DNA of 64,000 nucleotides from 2-12-FULL-60-25 sp003576745 (lineage in GTDB: Bacteria; Patescibacteriota; Patescibacteriia; 2-12-FULL-60-25): the NCBI GenBank assembly GCA_030272835.1, contig SZOQ01000003.1:1-64000 (forward strand). Direction: 5' to 3'. Shown here piece by piece: positions 17,409-25,860 of the stretch (the stretch's first letter is position 1; every line of letters begins with the position of its first letter). The notes beneath the pieces were generated by a model. It was not told where the DNA came from. It worked only from the letters and a program-made list of their open reading frames with translations, and made no database searches. The position numbers and the translations under genes were made by a program.

Positions 17409-17568
17409 AGCATCAACCCAGGATATGCTGGCTTCATGAAGATGGAAAAAGAACACAAGCAATGGGCGGGCGGAATGATACGCGAGCCTTAATATGCCGT
17501 CAAGTGCCAAAGGGACGAGCTGTCCACATAAACAATAATCCCCCTTTCTTCAATGAAAGAGGGACTTT

Positions 17569-17645
17569 TGGTTGCGGGAGGGGGATTTGAACCCCCGACC
17601 TCCAGGTTATGGGCCTGGCGAGCTGCCTGACTGCTCTATCCCGCG
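17569..17645 (-). tRNA. Initiator tRNA-fMet (CAT)
   Basis: 77 nt, encoded CCA. The C1-A72 mismatch at the top of the acceptor stem (CGCGGGA against TCCCGCA) is the hallmark of the formylatable initiator. The anticodon loop is CCCATAA. The anticodon stem is CCAGG/CCTGG, so only two of the three conserved G-C pairs are present; pair 29-41 is A-U. Confidence 0.93.
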
Positions 17646-17662
17646 ACGGATCGGCGTTGCCG

Positions 17663-17691
17663 ATGTTAAAAGAAATGCCCCGGAACGTCAA
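17663..17691 (-). promoter_or_regulatory. Promoter of tRNA-fMet
   Basis: TTGACG (17691-17686), 17-bp spacer, TAACAT (17668-17663), with the tRNA starting about 18 bases further on. Confidence 0.7.
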
Positions 17692-17756
17692 GTACCTTAG
17701 ACGTAAAAACAAGAGTTCCTCATTCCAAATTCTATAATCCCGAAACACGAGAACTG

Positions 17757-17960
17757 GTGGCTAAGGGCACAAGGTAAAAGGAACGGGTTATGGTGAAGAT
17801 TGTAGGTGGGAGCTGTTGGCAATTGGCAAAAGGGCAAGGGGTTAAGGGAAACGGGTTATGGGGAAGATTATGCTCCCCCTACGCAACCACGTCCTACGCA
17901 ACCCCCTACTCCCCACGCCCTACTCCGTATCCCCGCACATCTATTCGATACTTATACAAC
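17757..17960. repeat. Dispersed intergenic repeat, copy B
   Basis: Contains ggagctgttggcaattgg, caaaagggcaaggggttaa, acgggttatggggaagatt and ctccccctacgcaaccacg in the family order. The end of the methyltransferase gene (17906-17950) is made of repeat sequence, giving its RGYGVGRGE C-terminus. Confidence 0.75.
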
Positions 17961-18442
17961 TTCAATTCCCCATGTAGCGCATCCTCCTCTTCCGCCGTCC
18001 AACCTTCCATGGGCCAAACATACGTAATGACGACCGCGCCGGATTTGAGCTCTTGTTCCAGTTTTGCCTTGATGCGATGTGCGGCTTTCGGCATGAGAAA
18101 AAGGTAGACGACGTCAACATTGCGAAGTTCAGCGTTCCACAAACTCCGAAAATGAATGCGGGCATTCGGCACGCGCCTATTCCTCCATACGGCAAGAAGG
18201 AGCGGAACAATAGCTATCTCATAGCCACGAGCGGTAGCGCCCTTCCGCGCAGCTTCATGAACGAGACGCCCGTCGCCGCAGCCAAGATCCGCAAATACCG
18301 TCCCCGATTTCACATCCGCAAGGCGCATCGCTCGGTCGACGTGATGCTTCCGCGTGGGAACCCACGGCGCCGTTTGCCATCCCGCATATGCATAGGTGCC
18401 GGCCAGCGCGAAAAGAACGGCATAGAGGAAGAATTCAATCAT
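17906..18442 (-). CDS. Membrane-anchored SAM-dependent methyltransferase
   Basis: 178 residues. One N-terminal transmembrane helix (residues ~3-20) precedes a class I methyltransferase core. Motif I is FADLGCGDGRLV at ~48-59, and the acidic post-I region follows at GYEIAIVP. The domain is short, so substrate cannot be named; such small N-anchored methyltransferases are frequent in CPR and other bacteria. Its start overlaps the end of the glycosyltransferase gene by eight bases, so both are probably co-transcribed. The last residues are read from repeat copy B, suggesting the repeat replaced the original 3' end. Confidence 0.85.
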   Translation of the reverse strand: MIEFFLYAVLFALAGTYAYAGWQTAPWVPTRKHHVDRAMRLADVKSGTVFADLGCGDGRLVHEAARKGATARGYEIAIVPLLLAVWRNRRVPNARIHFRSLWNAELRNVDVVYLFLMPKAAHRIKAKLEQELKSGAVVITYVWPMEGWTAEEEDALHGELKLYKYRIDVRGYGVGRGE

Positions 18443-19565
18443 ATGTTTCGCGAATGCCCCGTAGAATGATATCGGCAGCCTTCATCCAGGACCAGCGTTT
18501 AGCGGATTCCGCCTGCGATGACAGCCATGAAAGCCTGCAATCCGTATCCGCGATAATGCGCACCATGGCGCGCACCCAAAGTGCGTCATCCTCGGGATCA
18601 AGACACCATTCCCCTTCCCCGAGAATCTCCGGCAAAGCGCCACGATTCGACAAAAGAACTGGAACGCCCGCCTGGGCAGCTTCCAGCGCTACCAAGCCGA
18701 ACCCTTCCGACAGGGAGGGAACGAGAACAAGCGACGCGTGCAGAAGCAATGCCCGCCGCTCGTCATCTTCGATGTTCTTTACTCGGAGAATATCCGACGC
18801 CGCAGAAATTCGCGCATCCTCGAGAGCGCGGGGAATGTCTTGCATGCGCCAGCCGTCGCGGCCGGCGATGACAAGATCTATGCCTGGAAGTACTCGAGAC
18901 ACCTGAGGCCAAATACGCGCAATAAACGGAATGTTCTTCCGGGGCTCTGCCGTTCCGAGTATGAGCATATAGGGTCTCGCGATTCCAAAACGCATAAGAA
19001 TGGACTGCGTTTTCCGTCGGAGCTTCGCTCGCGAATCGGCAGTGAGTCCCGCAAGAATCGCATCACCTCCTTCGCCCGTTACGCGGATCGTCGCGGGATC
19101 CAGGAGACCTCTTTCAATGCACTGCCGCTTGGCGTATGCGGACACGACAAAAACAGCCGGAGCCCGACGCATGCCCCGCAGGACCATATGTGTCGTGAGT
19201 GCTCGCCGGAAAAACGACTGAGGGAACCATTCGGGATGAGAAAAAATGTCCAAATCATGAATCCACGGATAGGCGGGAATCGGCAGGCCGAACGGCACGG
19301 CTCCCGACGGAACAAAAAATGCGTCGCACGCATGCGCATGCAGGGCGCGGAGGAGTGTTCTGCGCGATGCGTCCGGAAGCAGAACGCGGGACGAGGAGCA
19401 TCCCGAACTCGGACTCCCGTCATCCGGCCGGGCGCCCTGCGGCACAAACCATACCGTAGCTTCGCGGGCGGCCATCGCGCGCGAAATTGCGCGCGCCGCA
19501 TGCGCAATGCCTCCGCCGGGCGATCCGTCGGCCGGAAGACAGCGGAGATCGATGCCGATATTCAT
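18435..19565 (-). CDS. Glycosyltransferase family 4 protein
   Basis: 376 residues. GT-B fold: N-terminal Rossmann half starts MNIGIDLRCLP with the glycine-rich GGGIAHAARA; the C-terminal half carries the nucleotide-sugar motif (LSEGFGLVALEAAQAGVPV, the E-x7-E pair of GT4 enzymes) and PYMLILGTAEPRKN. The probable role is surface polysaccharide or glycolipid assembly; donor and acceptor are unknown. The start at 19565 follows AGAGGA closely, whereas the ATG at 19619 would overlap the carboxypeptidase. It sits in a minus-strand envelope cluster. Confidence 0.92.
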   Translation of the reverse strand: MNIGIDLRCLPADGSPGGGIAHAARAISRAMAAREATVWFVPQGARPDDGSPSSGCSSSRVLLPDASRRTLLRALHAHACDAFFVPSGAVPFGLPIPAYPWIHDLDIFSHPEWFPQSFFRRALTTHMVLRGMRRAPAVFVVSAYAKRQCIERGLLDPATIRVTGEGGDAILAGLTADSRAKLRRKTQSILMRFGIARPYMLILGTAEPRKNIPFIARIWPQVSRVLPGIDLVIAGRDGWRMQDIPRALEDARISAASDILRVKNIEDDERRALLLHASLVLVPSLSEGFGLVALEAAQAGVPVLLSNRGALPEILGEGEWCLDPEDDALWVRAMVRIIADTDCRLSWLSSQAESAKRWSWMKAADIILRGIRETYD

Positions 19566-19584
19566 GTTCCTCTGAAACTTCTCG

Positions 19585-20508
19585 CTATTCCTCCCCTCTC
19601 GGCCAGCGGAAGGTATCAAATGCCCAGGCGGTAAGCGCCTTCACTTCCTGAAATCTCCCGAAATGATTGTCACTGCCGAGCACGACCGCAATCACTTCCT
19701 GCCCGTCGGGATGCCGCGTCACCTGTCCCAAGCAAAAACCGGCCTCGGGGAGCGATCCCGTTTTTCCGATAATAACTTTATACGGGTCTTGATTTAGATA
19801 GGAAGCGATGAGTTCATTGGTGGGCTTCATCTGGATCGATCGTCCCTCCGCGGTTCGAAGATCGAATCCGCCCGATCCCGTAATATCCCGCATGAGCGGG
19901 TATGCGGTTGCGCTCCGAAACAATCGCGCGACATCCGAAGCAGATGCGGCATTTGACGGATCGATGCCGCTCGCATCCCGGAATGTGGCATGCCGGAGCC
20001 CAAGCGTCGCCGCCTTTTCCCGCATAGCCTGCAAAAACGCTTCCCTGCCTCCCGGCGCTGTCCTGGCAAACGCATTCGCCAGCTCGTTCACAGAAGAAAT
20101 GAGCATAGCCCGAAAAGCGTCGCCGCGACTCATGGATTCGCCTGCGCGGAAATACCTACGCCCGATAGAATCAAAATCGGACTCTTGTATAGTGATTGTT
20201 TCAGATTCTCGAAGCCCCTGATCGAGAATCACCATGGCCGCCAGCAGTTTGGTAAGAGAGGCGATGGGATACGGAATCTCCGCGTCTTTGGCATACAGCA
20301 CCGCGCCGCTGCCCACATCCACGACAATGGCGGATTTTGCCGTTGTTAGTACGCCCAGCGAATCGCTTTTCCCCCTGATGGGCGGCAACGCCGCTATCCG
20401 CGACGCTGTCCGCGGAAAACGACCGAGATTCGCCGGCACGGCTTCAGGAGCCGGATTCGCGTTCATTGCCACGGCGGCAAGGATGGAGACGAGGAAATTC
20501 AGGGTCAT
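19585..20508 (-). CDS. D-alanyl-D-alanine carboxypeptidase, S11 family
   Basis: 307 residues. Periplasmic/extracellular penicillin-binding protein that trims peptidoglycan stem peptides. A signal peptide is visible (MTLNFLVSILAAVAMNA). The three catalytic motifs are present in order: SLTK (Ser nucleophile, ~residue 88), SVN (~139), KTGS (~250). No C-terminal membrane anchor is seen. One base separates it from scpB upstream, so it belongs to the scpA-scpB transcription unit. Confidence 0.93.
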   Translation of the reverse strand: MTLNFLVSILAAVAMNANPAPEAVPANLGRFPRTASRIAALPPIRGKSDSLGVLTTAKSAIVVDVGSGAVLYAKDAEIPYPIASLTKLLAAMVILDQGLRESETITIQESDFDSIGRRYFRAGESMSRGDAFRAMLISSVNELANAFARTAPGGREAFLQAMREKAATLGLRHATFRDASGIDPSNAASASDVARLFRSATAYPLMRDITGSGGFDLRTAEGRSIQMKPTNELIASYLNQDPYKVIIGKTGSLPEAGFCLGQVTRHPDGQEVIAVVLGSDNHFGRFQEVKALTAWAFDTFRWPRGEE

Positions 20509-20509
20509 A

Positions 20510-21085
20510 CTAGACCTTCAGCTCTTTCGTTCCGTCCTGCGCCGTCTTCCCCGCCTCCAAATCGGCAAGAGCGTCGGTGAGGACTTCGTGTCCGCGCATC
20601 TCTTCGTACTCCGGAAGGTCCTCGACCGACGAAAGTCCGAGATGACGGATAAAATCGAAAGTTATCGCATATACGGACTGTCCGAGCCGTCTGTCTTCCT
20701 GCTCTTCAACGAGGCCGCGCAACATGAGATTCCGTAAAATAAGCGCGGATTGAATGCCGCGAATCTGTTCCAATTCGGGACGGGTCATAGGCCCGCGATA
20801 GGCCAGAATCGTAAGCGCCTCCAAGGCGGGACGCGTGAGTTCCCCGAATGCTTCTTCCCGTACCACCTGCGCGACGATATCCGAGGCTTCAGGTTTGGTA
20901 ACGAGCTGCGCGTCGGTACCGGATCGCTGCAGCATAATGCCCCGGTTCGCGCAGGCCGCCGAAAACTCTTTGAGCGCGTCCTCCACGTCCGTTACTGAGC
21001 ATTCGCAGAGGTCCGCGAGTTTCTTGATGGAAAACGGCCTGGCGCCCGCAAAGAGTATCGCTTCAATAGTGTGCTGAAGTTTCAT
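20510..21085 (-). CDS. scpB: Segregation and condensation protein B
   Basis: 191 residues; winged-helix dimer that regulates the SMC-ScpA ring. Family features are the IEAILFAGARPFSIKKLAD start, LTRPALEALTILAYRGPMTRPELEQIRG in the second winged helix, and a GLVEEQEDRRLGQ segment. Two bases separate it from scpA. No smc gene is present in the window. Confidence 0.95.
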   Translation of the reverse strand: MKLQHTIEAILFAGARPFSIKKLADLCECSVTDVEDALKEFSAACANRGIMLQRSGTDAQLVTKPEASDIVAQVVREEAFGELTRPALEALTILAYRGPMTRPELEQIRGIQSALILRNLMLRGLVEEQEDRRLGQSVYAITFDFIRHLGLSSVEDLPEYEEMRGHEVLTDALADLEAGKTAQDGTKELKV

Positions 21086-21087
21086 AC

Positions 21088-21831
21088 TTACACGAATTCG
21101 ATTTTTAAATCTGCGAGCTTTTCAAGATCATTCGCGGCAATGGAGATATCCTCAAAGAGATCCTTTTGTTCCACGTTTACCACGCGCTGTTTTACGAGTT
21201 CGAGGAGGGCGAGAAAAGAGATAACCGCTTCGGACTTGTCCCGGGATTTTTTCAGAAAACCCGAAAAGGTAAGTTTTGCGTGCGAACGCAGGCGTTCGGC
21301 AAGATCGCGTATTTTTTCCTGAATGGTCACCACGCGTCGGACGGCGGCTTCCGGGAGTTTGACAATGGGTGTAAGGCGCTTCAGCACGAATTCCATGACA
21401 TCGCGAAGCGTCTGCGCCGAAACGCCCGGTGGAGGCGCGAACGATGTTTCCAGACTTCTCAACGGCCTTTTTTCCCTCGGGAAACTCACCATCCCCTCGT
21501 TCCACCGTTCGTCGATCCATTTGGATGCCGATACGAAACGCTGGTACAAACGGAGCTGTGAGGCGAGATCGGGGCCTTCTTCAAGATCTTCATCCAGGAG
21601 TCCGGGCAGAATAGCCTTGGATTTCATATACACCAGCCGCGCGGCAATCACCAAAAAATCCGCCAGCTCTTCGGGAAGAATGTTCTCCTGTTCCGCCTGC
21701 ACATGCTGAATAAACTGATCCGCGACGACGGACAAGGACACATCCGTAATTTCAAGTTCTTCGCGCTCGATAAGCTGAAGCAAAAGGTCCAGGGGACCTT
21801 CGAAGGCTTCAATGCGAAACGTCACGGACAT
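21088..21831 (-). CDS. scpA: Segregation and condensation protein A
   Basis: 247 residues; kleisin subunit bridging SMC heads. The N-terminal FEGPLDLLLQLIEREELEI motif is diagnostic, followed by LADFLVIAARLVYMKSKAIL. The C-terminal winged helix includes VISFLALLELVKQRVV. First gene of the scpA-scpB-carboxypeptidase unit. Confidence 0.96.
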   Translation of the reverse strand: MSVTFRIEAFEGPLDLLLQLIEREELEITDVSLSVVADQFIQHVQAEQENILPEELADFLVIAARLVYMKSKAILPGLLDEDLEEGPDLASQLRLYQRFVSASKWIDERWNEGMVSFPREKRPLRSLETSFAPPPGVSAQTLRDVMEFVLKRLTPIVKLPEAAVRRVVTIQEKIRDLAERLRSHAKLTFSGFLKKSRDKSEAVISFLALLELVKQRVVNVEQKDLFEDISIAANDLEKLADLKIEFV

Positions 21832-21832
21832 G

Positions 21833-21915
21833 CGGATTGCGAATGATGCGAATTACGAATGAACACCGACATGCATGACGGATTCGTCATTCGTGTTATT
21901 TGCGATTCGTAATGT
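21833..21915. repeat. attcg-type inverted intergenic repeat
   Basis: attacgaat near 21850 and attcgtaat near 21905 face each other around gtcattcgtgttatttgcg. The words match 7183-7226. It fills the aspS-scpA gap. Confidence 0.5.
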
Positions 21916-21917
21916 TG

Positions 21918-23312
21918 TCATTTTTTCATCTGGATATTCGCCTCATCGAGCGCTTTCTTGGGCAGGGGCGACGGGGCTCCCATCATCAAATCACGCGCGT
22001 TCCCGTCTTTGGGATATGCGATCACCTCGCGGATATTCGGCTCGCCCATCATGAGCATGACAATCCGATCGATGCCGGGCGCGAATCCGCCATGCGGCGG
22101 GGCGCCGTATTGAAAGGCGTCGAGCATATGTCCGAAACGACGCTGCTGCTCATCCTCGTCGATATTCAAGAGATCAAAGATTCTTTTTTGTAGTTCGCGT
22201 TCATGAATTCGGATGCTCCCGCTCGAGAGCTCGAAACCGTTCAGGACGAGATCGTACGCATTCGCGCGAATACTCATAAGATCTTCGCCCTTCATGAAGG
22301 CTTCCTTGTCTTCTTCCTTAATTGAACAAAATGGATGATGCGTGGCGCCGATGTGGCCCTGTTCGTCGAGTTCGAACATCGGGAAGTCGACAATCCACGC
22401 AAAGGCGAGTTCGTTCGGATTCTCCTTGTTGCGTCGCAAATCCGGCTTGTCGCTTCCGAATCGTTCCATGGATTCGGCATATGTGAGACGCGGGAATGGC
22501 TTTGCGATGATGGTCTTTTCCGGATAGAGCGTTTCGACCATGGCAATCATCATGGCTTCAGTGTAGGACAGCACGTCCTCCTGGTTGACGAAGGACATTT
22601 CATAATCAAGCTGGGTAAATTCCGGCTGACGGTCCCCACGCTGGTCCTCATCGCGGAAACAGCGGGCGATCTGAAAATACCGCTCGAACCCGGCCACCAT
22701 GGAGAGCTGCTTGAACTGCTGCGGAGACTGCGGCAGCACGTAGAACTCTCCCGGATGCAGGCGCGAAGGAACAAGATACTCGCGCGATCCTTCCGGCGTG
22801 CCTTTCATGAGAATCGGCGTTTCGATCTCTACAAAATCATGCGCGTGCATATAGTTCCGGAAGAACGCGATCATCCGGTCGCGTTCGCGAATGTTCTTCT
22901 GCATCCTTGGACTGCGGAGATCGAGATAACGGTATTTCAAGCGAATCTCTTCGTTCACGCCGCGCGTATCGTCAAGCTCGAACGGAGGCGTCTTGGAGGG
23001 ATTCAAGATCACGAGATTCTTTGCCAGCACTTCCACTGTTCCGGTGGGAAGGTTCGGATTTACTTGTTTCGCGCCGCGCGTTTTCACCTCTCCCTCGATT
23101 TCTACGACATATTCCGGTCGAATGCTCTGCATGAGTTCCGCCTGATCTGTCGGAAGTTCCGACGGCACAAGGACGACTTGGACAAGCCCGGATCGGTCGC
23201 GAAGGTCCAGAAACAGCACCTTGCTCATATCACGGCGGGTATGCACCCACCCTTGGAGTTTTACCGAGTTTCCGACGGCATGCACCGTGTCTTTTGCGAG
23301 TGTTCGTTCCAT
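21918..23312 (-). CDS. aspS: Aspartyl-tRNA synthetase without the bacterial insertion (GAD) domain
   Basis: 464 residues; charges tRNA-Asp (and possibly tRNA-Asn). An N-terminal OB-fold anticodon-binding domain (VKLQGWVHTRRDMSKVLFLD) precedes the class II catalytic core with bacterial-type signatures: motif 2 FRDEDQRGDRQPEFTQLD and motif 3 HGGFAPGIDRIVMLM. Standard bacterial AspRS is ~590 residues because a GAD-type insertion lies between motifs 2 and 3; here FGSDKPDLR runs almost directly into FAWIVDFPMFE, so that insertion is gone. If no GatCAB-independent AsnRS exists in the genome, it may be non-discriminating. Confidence 0.95.
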   Translation of the reverse strand: MERTLAKDTVHAVGNSVKLQGWVHTRRDMSKVLFLDLRDRSGLVQVVLVPSELPTDQAELMQSIRPEYVVEIEGEVKTRGAKQVNPNLPTGTVEVLAKNLVILNPSKTPPFELDDTRGVNEEIRLKYRYLDLRSPRMQKNIRERDRMIAFFRNYMHAHDFVEIETPILMKGTPEGSREYLVPSRLHPGEFYVLPQSPQQFKQLSMVAGFERYFQIARCFRDEDQRGDRQPEFTQLDYEMSFVNQEDVLSYTEAMMIAMVETLYPEKTIIAKPFPRLTYAESMERFGSDKPDLRRNKENPNELAFAWIVDFPMFELDEQGHIGATHHPFCSIKEEDKEAFMKGEDLMSIRANAYDLVLNGFELSSGSIRIHERELQKRIFDLLNIDEDEQQRRFGHMLDAFQYGAPPHGGFAPGIDRIVMLMMGEPNIREVIAYPKDGNARDLMMGAPSPLPKKALDEANIQMKK

Positions 23313-23358
23313 AGGATTTCCGCCATATCAAACCACATCCGCCCCGTTTGGCCAAGGA

Positions 23359-23772
23359 TTAAAAAGGGGGGCTGTCGGGAGTAAATGGTTCACACGTACC
23401 GACCGGAGAATCCGGCCCGGTAATGCATTTCAGATCCGTCATGCACTGATAGTCCCCGACGCATGGTTCGCCGACATCTTTCGGCGGCGGCGCATCCGCG
23501 TCTGTCATGCATGTGCCGTACTGACGATCCCATGATTCTGACGGAATGCTGCACACGAGGCCGGGCTTGCACGGATACCGTTCCGGACCCCCGCATGCCA
23601 TACCGGGTTCGCCCAGACGGGTCATATCTATAGCTGGCCTTGGCAATGAAAAAACTCTGTATCTAAAAAATGCCGGGATAGCGAAGGCGGCGCACACAAA
23701 AAGAACGAGCGCGACGACGCCGAGCATGATAAGCGCGGTCAGGCCCTTTGGGGGTGATTCATGCTTTGACAT
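23359..23772 (-). CDS. Membrane-anchored cysteine-rich protein with duplicated module
   Basis: 137 residues from ATG 23772. One transmembrane helix (~11-33) is followed by an outside domain with ten cysteines. Two similar halves are visible: GEPGMACGG...CKPGLVCS...YGTC and GEPCVGDYQCMTDLKC...VGTC, a repeated GEP-C-C-LxC-GTC pattern likely forming disulfides. The spacing resembles small disulfide-rich modules of secreted eukaryotic proteins, but I cannot assign a family. The ATG at 23889 is rejected since it would cross the upstream terminator. Confidence 0.75.
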   Translation of the reverse strand: MSKHESPPKGLTALIMLGVVALVLFVCAAFAIPAFFRYRVFSLPRPAIDMTRLGEPGMACGGPERYPCKPGLVCSIPSESWDRQYGTCMTDADAPPPKDVGEPCVGDYQCMTDLKCITGPDSPVGTCEPFTPDSPPF

Positions 23773-23813
23773 AGGCACATTGTACCCGACGAAATGCCAT
23801 GACGCTATGCGCC

Positions 23814-23851
23814 AAAAAAGAAGCACCCCGACGCTGTGAACGCAGGGGTGC
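23814..23851 (-). terminator. Terminator of the lipoprotein gene
   Basis: GCACCCC...GGGGTGC stem followed on the minus strand by TTCTTTTTTG, 29 bases after the stop at 23880. Confidence 0.8.
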
Positions 23852-23879
23852 ATGAGTTGGTCAGAAGCCGTTTGAAGGA

Positions 23880-24392
23880 CTACTGGCAAGGAACCGTGCT
23901 CACCATTACGGGATTGCCCCGGAGAGGGAAGGCGCCGTCCACGCGCGCATCGGGGACCGAATGAACGGCGTCCTCGTCCGTGAGGCTGAAGACATGCTCC
24001 CCAGTAGCGTCGGATGCGTGCGCCTGTATCCAGAACTGAAGTGACTTGGATGCTCCCGCAGGAACGACGAAAGGCGCCATGGGAAAGGTCACCGAGTCGG
24101 CGTTCACAACGCCTTCGCGGATGATGGCCCCGTTGAAGCCCCAGAAGCCGTAGTCCTCGGCATTTCCGGAACCGGTGCGCCTGAAATACAGCTCCTGAAT
24201 GTTCATATCCGTGTCAGAGAGATTCGCAAGAATCACCCGGAACATGAGAGCCGGTTCGTCAACGCAAATGGTTTTGCCCGGTTGGATGTCCTCCATCCGA
24301 ACTTCGAGCAGAGGCTGGTTGTCCGCGTCAATGGAGGAGCCGCCACAGGCCGACACGAACATCAGCAGCAGGCATGCGATGAGATATTTCAC
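23880..24392 (-). CDS. Lipoprotein, unknown function
   Basis: 170 residues. The signal peptide MKYLIACLLLMFVSAC ends in a lipobox (VSAC), so the mature protein would begin at Cys16 with a diacylglycerol anchor. The rest is beta-rich (DEPALMFRVILANLSDTDMNIQEL, VPAGASKSLQFWIQAHA), reminiscent of an immunoglobulin-like fold. No family recognised. It is monocistronic with a clear promoter and terminator; the ribosome-binding site GGAGAA is about a dozen bases before the ATG. Confidence 0.8.
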   Translation of the reverse strand: MKYLIACLLLMFVSACGGSSIDADNQPLLEVRMEDIQPGKTICVDEPALMFRVILANLSDTDMNIQELYFRRTGSGNAEDYGFWGFNGAIIREGVVNADSVTFPMAPFVVPAGASKSLQFWIQAHASDATGEHVFSLTDEDAVHSVPDARVDGAFPLRGNPVMVSTVPCQ

Positions 24393-24482
24393 GGTTGTTT
24401 CTCCAAGGTCCTGCCTCCAGCATACCCGCCGGAGGGAAAATGGTGAATGCTACCCGCCCAAAGATGAGACAGATAACTAAAG

Positions 24483-24511
24483 AATATAGAGGAAAACCGA
24501 CAAACTGTCAA
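24483..24511 (-). promoter_or_regulatory. Promoter of the lipoprotein gene
   Basis: TTGACA (24511-24506), 17-bp spacer, TATATT (24488-24483); close to consensus. Confidence 0.75.
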
Positions 24512-24534
24512 GTAATCTTGTCAGCTATAAATGT

Positions 24535-25320
24535 TTATTTTTGGCTCAATAGAGCCGAAATCGTATATAATCCATGGGGTTCTTTCTGCAAAGGCGCGGC
24601 CTTGAGCGCGCACAAAATGGCCGATGAAACACGGACAAACTGATCTGCCCGCCCGGTTAAAAGAAAAACATTGCGTATGGGTTCTTTTCGAAGAAATCGT
24701 ATGAGTTTCAAGGTCTCTTGATCAATCATCTCGGCATTCGGGTTGGCGCTCCGAAGCACGCGATAGCAATCCGCGCAGGTCAGTGTCGCCGTATGCGGAA
24801 TCAGGAAGAATTCCCCGTAGCGCATTTCTTCGCGGCATGATGCGCAATGCGTAAGCGCCGGCGCAAGTCCAACGCGATCCAGGAGCTTCAAGGCCGCAAC
24901 GGCATACAGGAGTCCTGTCCGTTCGCGCGAGGGTTCGTCAGGAATGGATTCCCCCGCTTCAAGGACTTCTACAAGCAGCGCGTAGAGCGTTTCGTCGACA
25001 ATGCCCGGCTTCTGCATGCGCTCGAAGAGGTCAAAGAAGGACCCGACGAATGCGAGCGCGCCCAATCGTTTACGAATGCCTCGATGATGATTCGTAATAC
25101 GGGCAACGGCAAGCTTGTCGTACATAGCTCCCTTCGCAATCATCACATCGATCTCCGACATGGGCGTCAAATGTCCCGCCTGTTTGGAGCGCGCAAGGCC
25201 CGATCCGCGCGCGACCGCCTCCATGAGCCCGTGCTGCCAGCCGAACATCACGATCATGCGGTCATGCTCGCGGAACGGGACGCTGCGCAGGATCACCACA
25301 CGGTCGCGGAGATAGGGCAT
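24535..25320 (-). CDS. recO: DNA repair protein RecO
   Basis: 261 residues; mediates RecA loading in the RecFOR pathway. The N-terminal OB fold begins RDRVVILRSVPFREHDRM; a central helical domain carries a zinc-binding pair (CASC...CADC at ~154-180). The C-terminal helix pair VRVSSAILCALKAAP is family-like. Monocistronic position between the lipoprotein gene and ruvX. Confidence 0.92.
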   Translation of the reverse strand: MPYLRDRVVILRSVPFREHDRMIVMFGWQHGLMEAVARGSGLARSKQAGHLTPMSEIDVMIAKGAMYDKLAVARITNHHRGIRKRLGALAFVGSFFDLFERMQKPGIVDETLYALLVEVLEAGESIPDEPSRERTGLLYAVAALKLLDRVGLAPALTHCASCREEMRYGEFFLIPHTATLTCADCYRVLRSANPNAEMIDQETLKLIRFLRKEPIRNVFLLTGRADQFVRVSSAILCALKAAPLQKEPHGLYTISALLSQK

Positions 25321-25364
25321 GGGGGCGTAAGGAGGAACAGTGTAGAGGGAGCGGAAGAAAATTC

Positions 25365-25784
25365 CTACTTCCGACTCCCTCCTCCCTTTTTCTTCCTGTC
25401 AAGCCAACTCTGCAGGATCGCCGCCGCGGCCAAATCGTCGCGCTTCCTCCAGTCGCCGGCCTCTTCGGCCTGCCGTTGCGCCAATTTGGACGTCAGCGCC
25501 TCATTTTCGGTGTCGACCACGAATCCGGCATCACGAAGCGCTTCGATGAATTCTTTTGTCTCGCGAACCTGCGGATTCTCCGCATCCGCCTTCCGAAGAG
25601 GTTTCGGAATACCGACGACGAATTTTTCGATGTCATCACGCTGAACCATATCACTCAAACGATCGATGATGAGCTCGATACCTTCATTCGGAAGCACGCC
25701 CCACGGACTTGCGATGCGCGAATCCGTATCGCCGAGGGCGAGTCCGATGCGGCGAGAGCCGTAGTCGATGCCGAGAATGCGCAT
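25365..25784 (-). CDS. ruvX: Holliday junction resolvase-like protein RuvX (YqgF)
   Basis: 139 residues; RNase H-fold protein implicated in pre-16S rRNA 5' processing and proposed as a resolvase. GIDYGSRRIGLALGD holds the first acidic residue; FVVGIPKPLR and the ENEALTSKLAQ and RDDLAAAAILQSWL motifs complete the active site. The C-terminus is basic (RKKKGGGSRK). No ruvC is visible here. Confidence 0.93.
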   Translation of the reverse strand: MRILGIDYGSRRIGLALGDTDSRIASPWGVLPNEGIELIIDRLSDMVQRDDIEKFVVGIPKPLRKADAENPQVRETKEFIEALRDAGFVVDTENEALTSKLAQRQAEEAGDWRKRDDLAAAAILQSWLDRKKKGGGSRK

Positions 25785-25787
25785 AGA

Positions 25788-25860
25788 TTGCTGTTGGCTG
25801 TTCGCGATGAGCTATGGGCGCATGTGGCAATAGCAAAAAACAAACAGCTAATCGCCTGCC
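25788..25860. repeat. Short intergenic stretch with repeat-family words
   Basis: gattgctgttggctgtt and ggcaatagcaaaaaacaaacagc resemble the tagctgttggcaattagcaaaagg word of the dispersed repeat. Probably a degenerate fragment. Confidence 0.35.

Noticed and set aside
17147..17458. 103-codon minus-strand frame upstream of the orphan gene
   Set aside because: It spans the two hairpins and T run, has no ribosome-binding site, and shows no protein-like composition.
22335..23384. 349-codon plus-strand frame opposite aspS
   Set aside because: Mirror of the aspS coding sequence; the aspS motifs are unambiguous.
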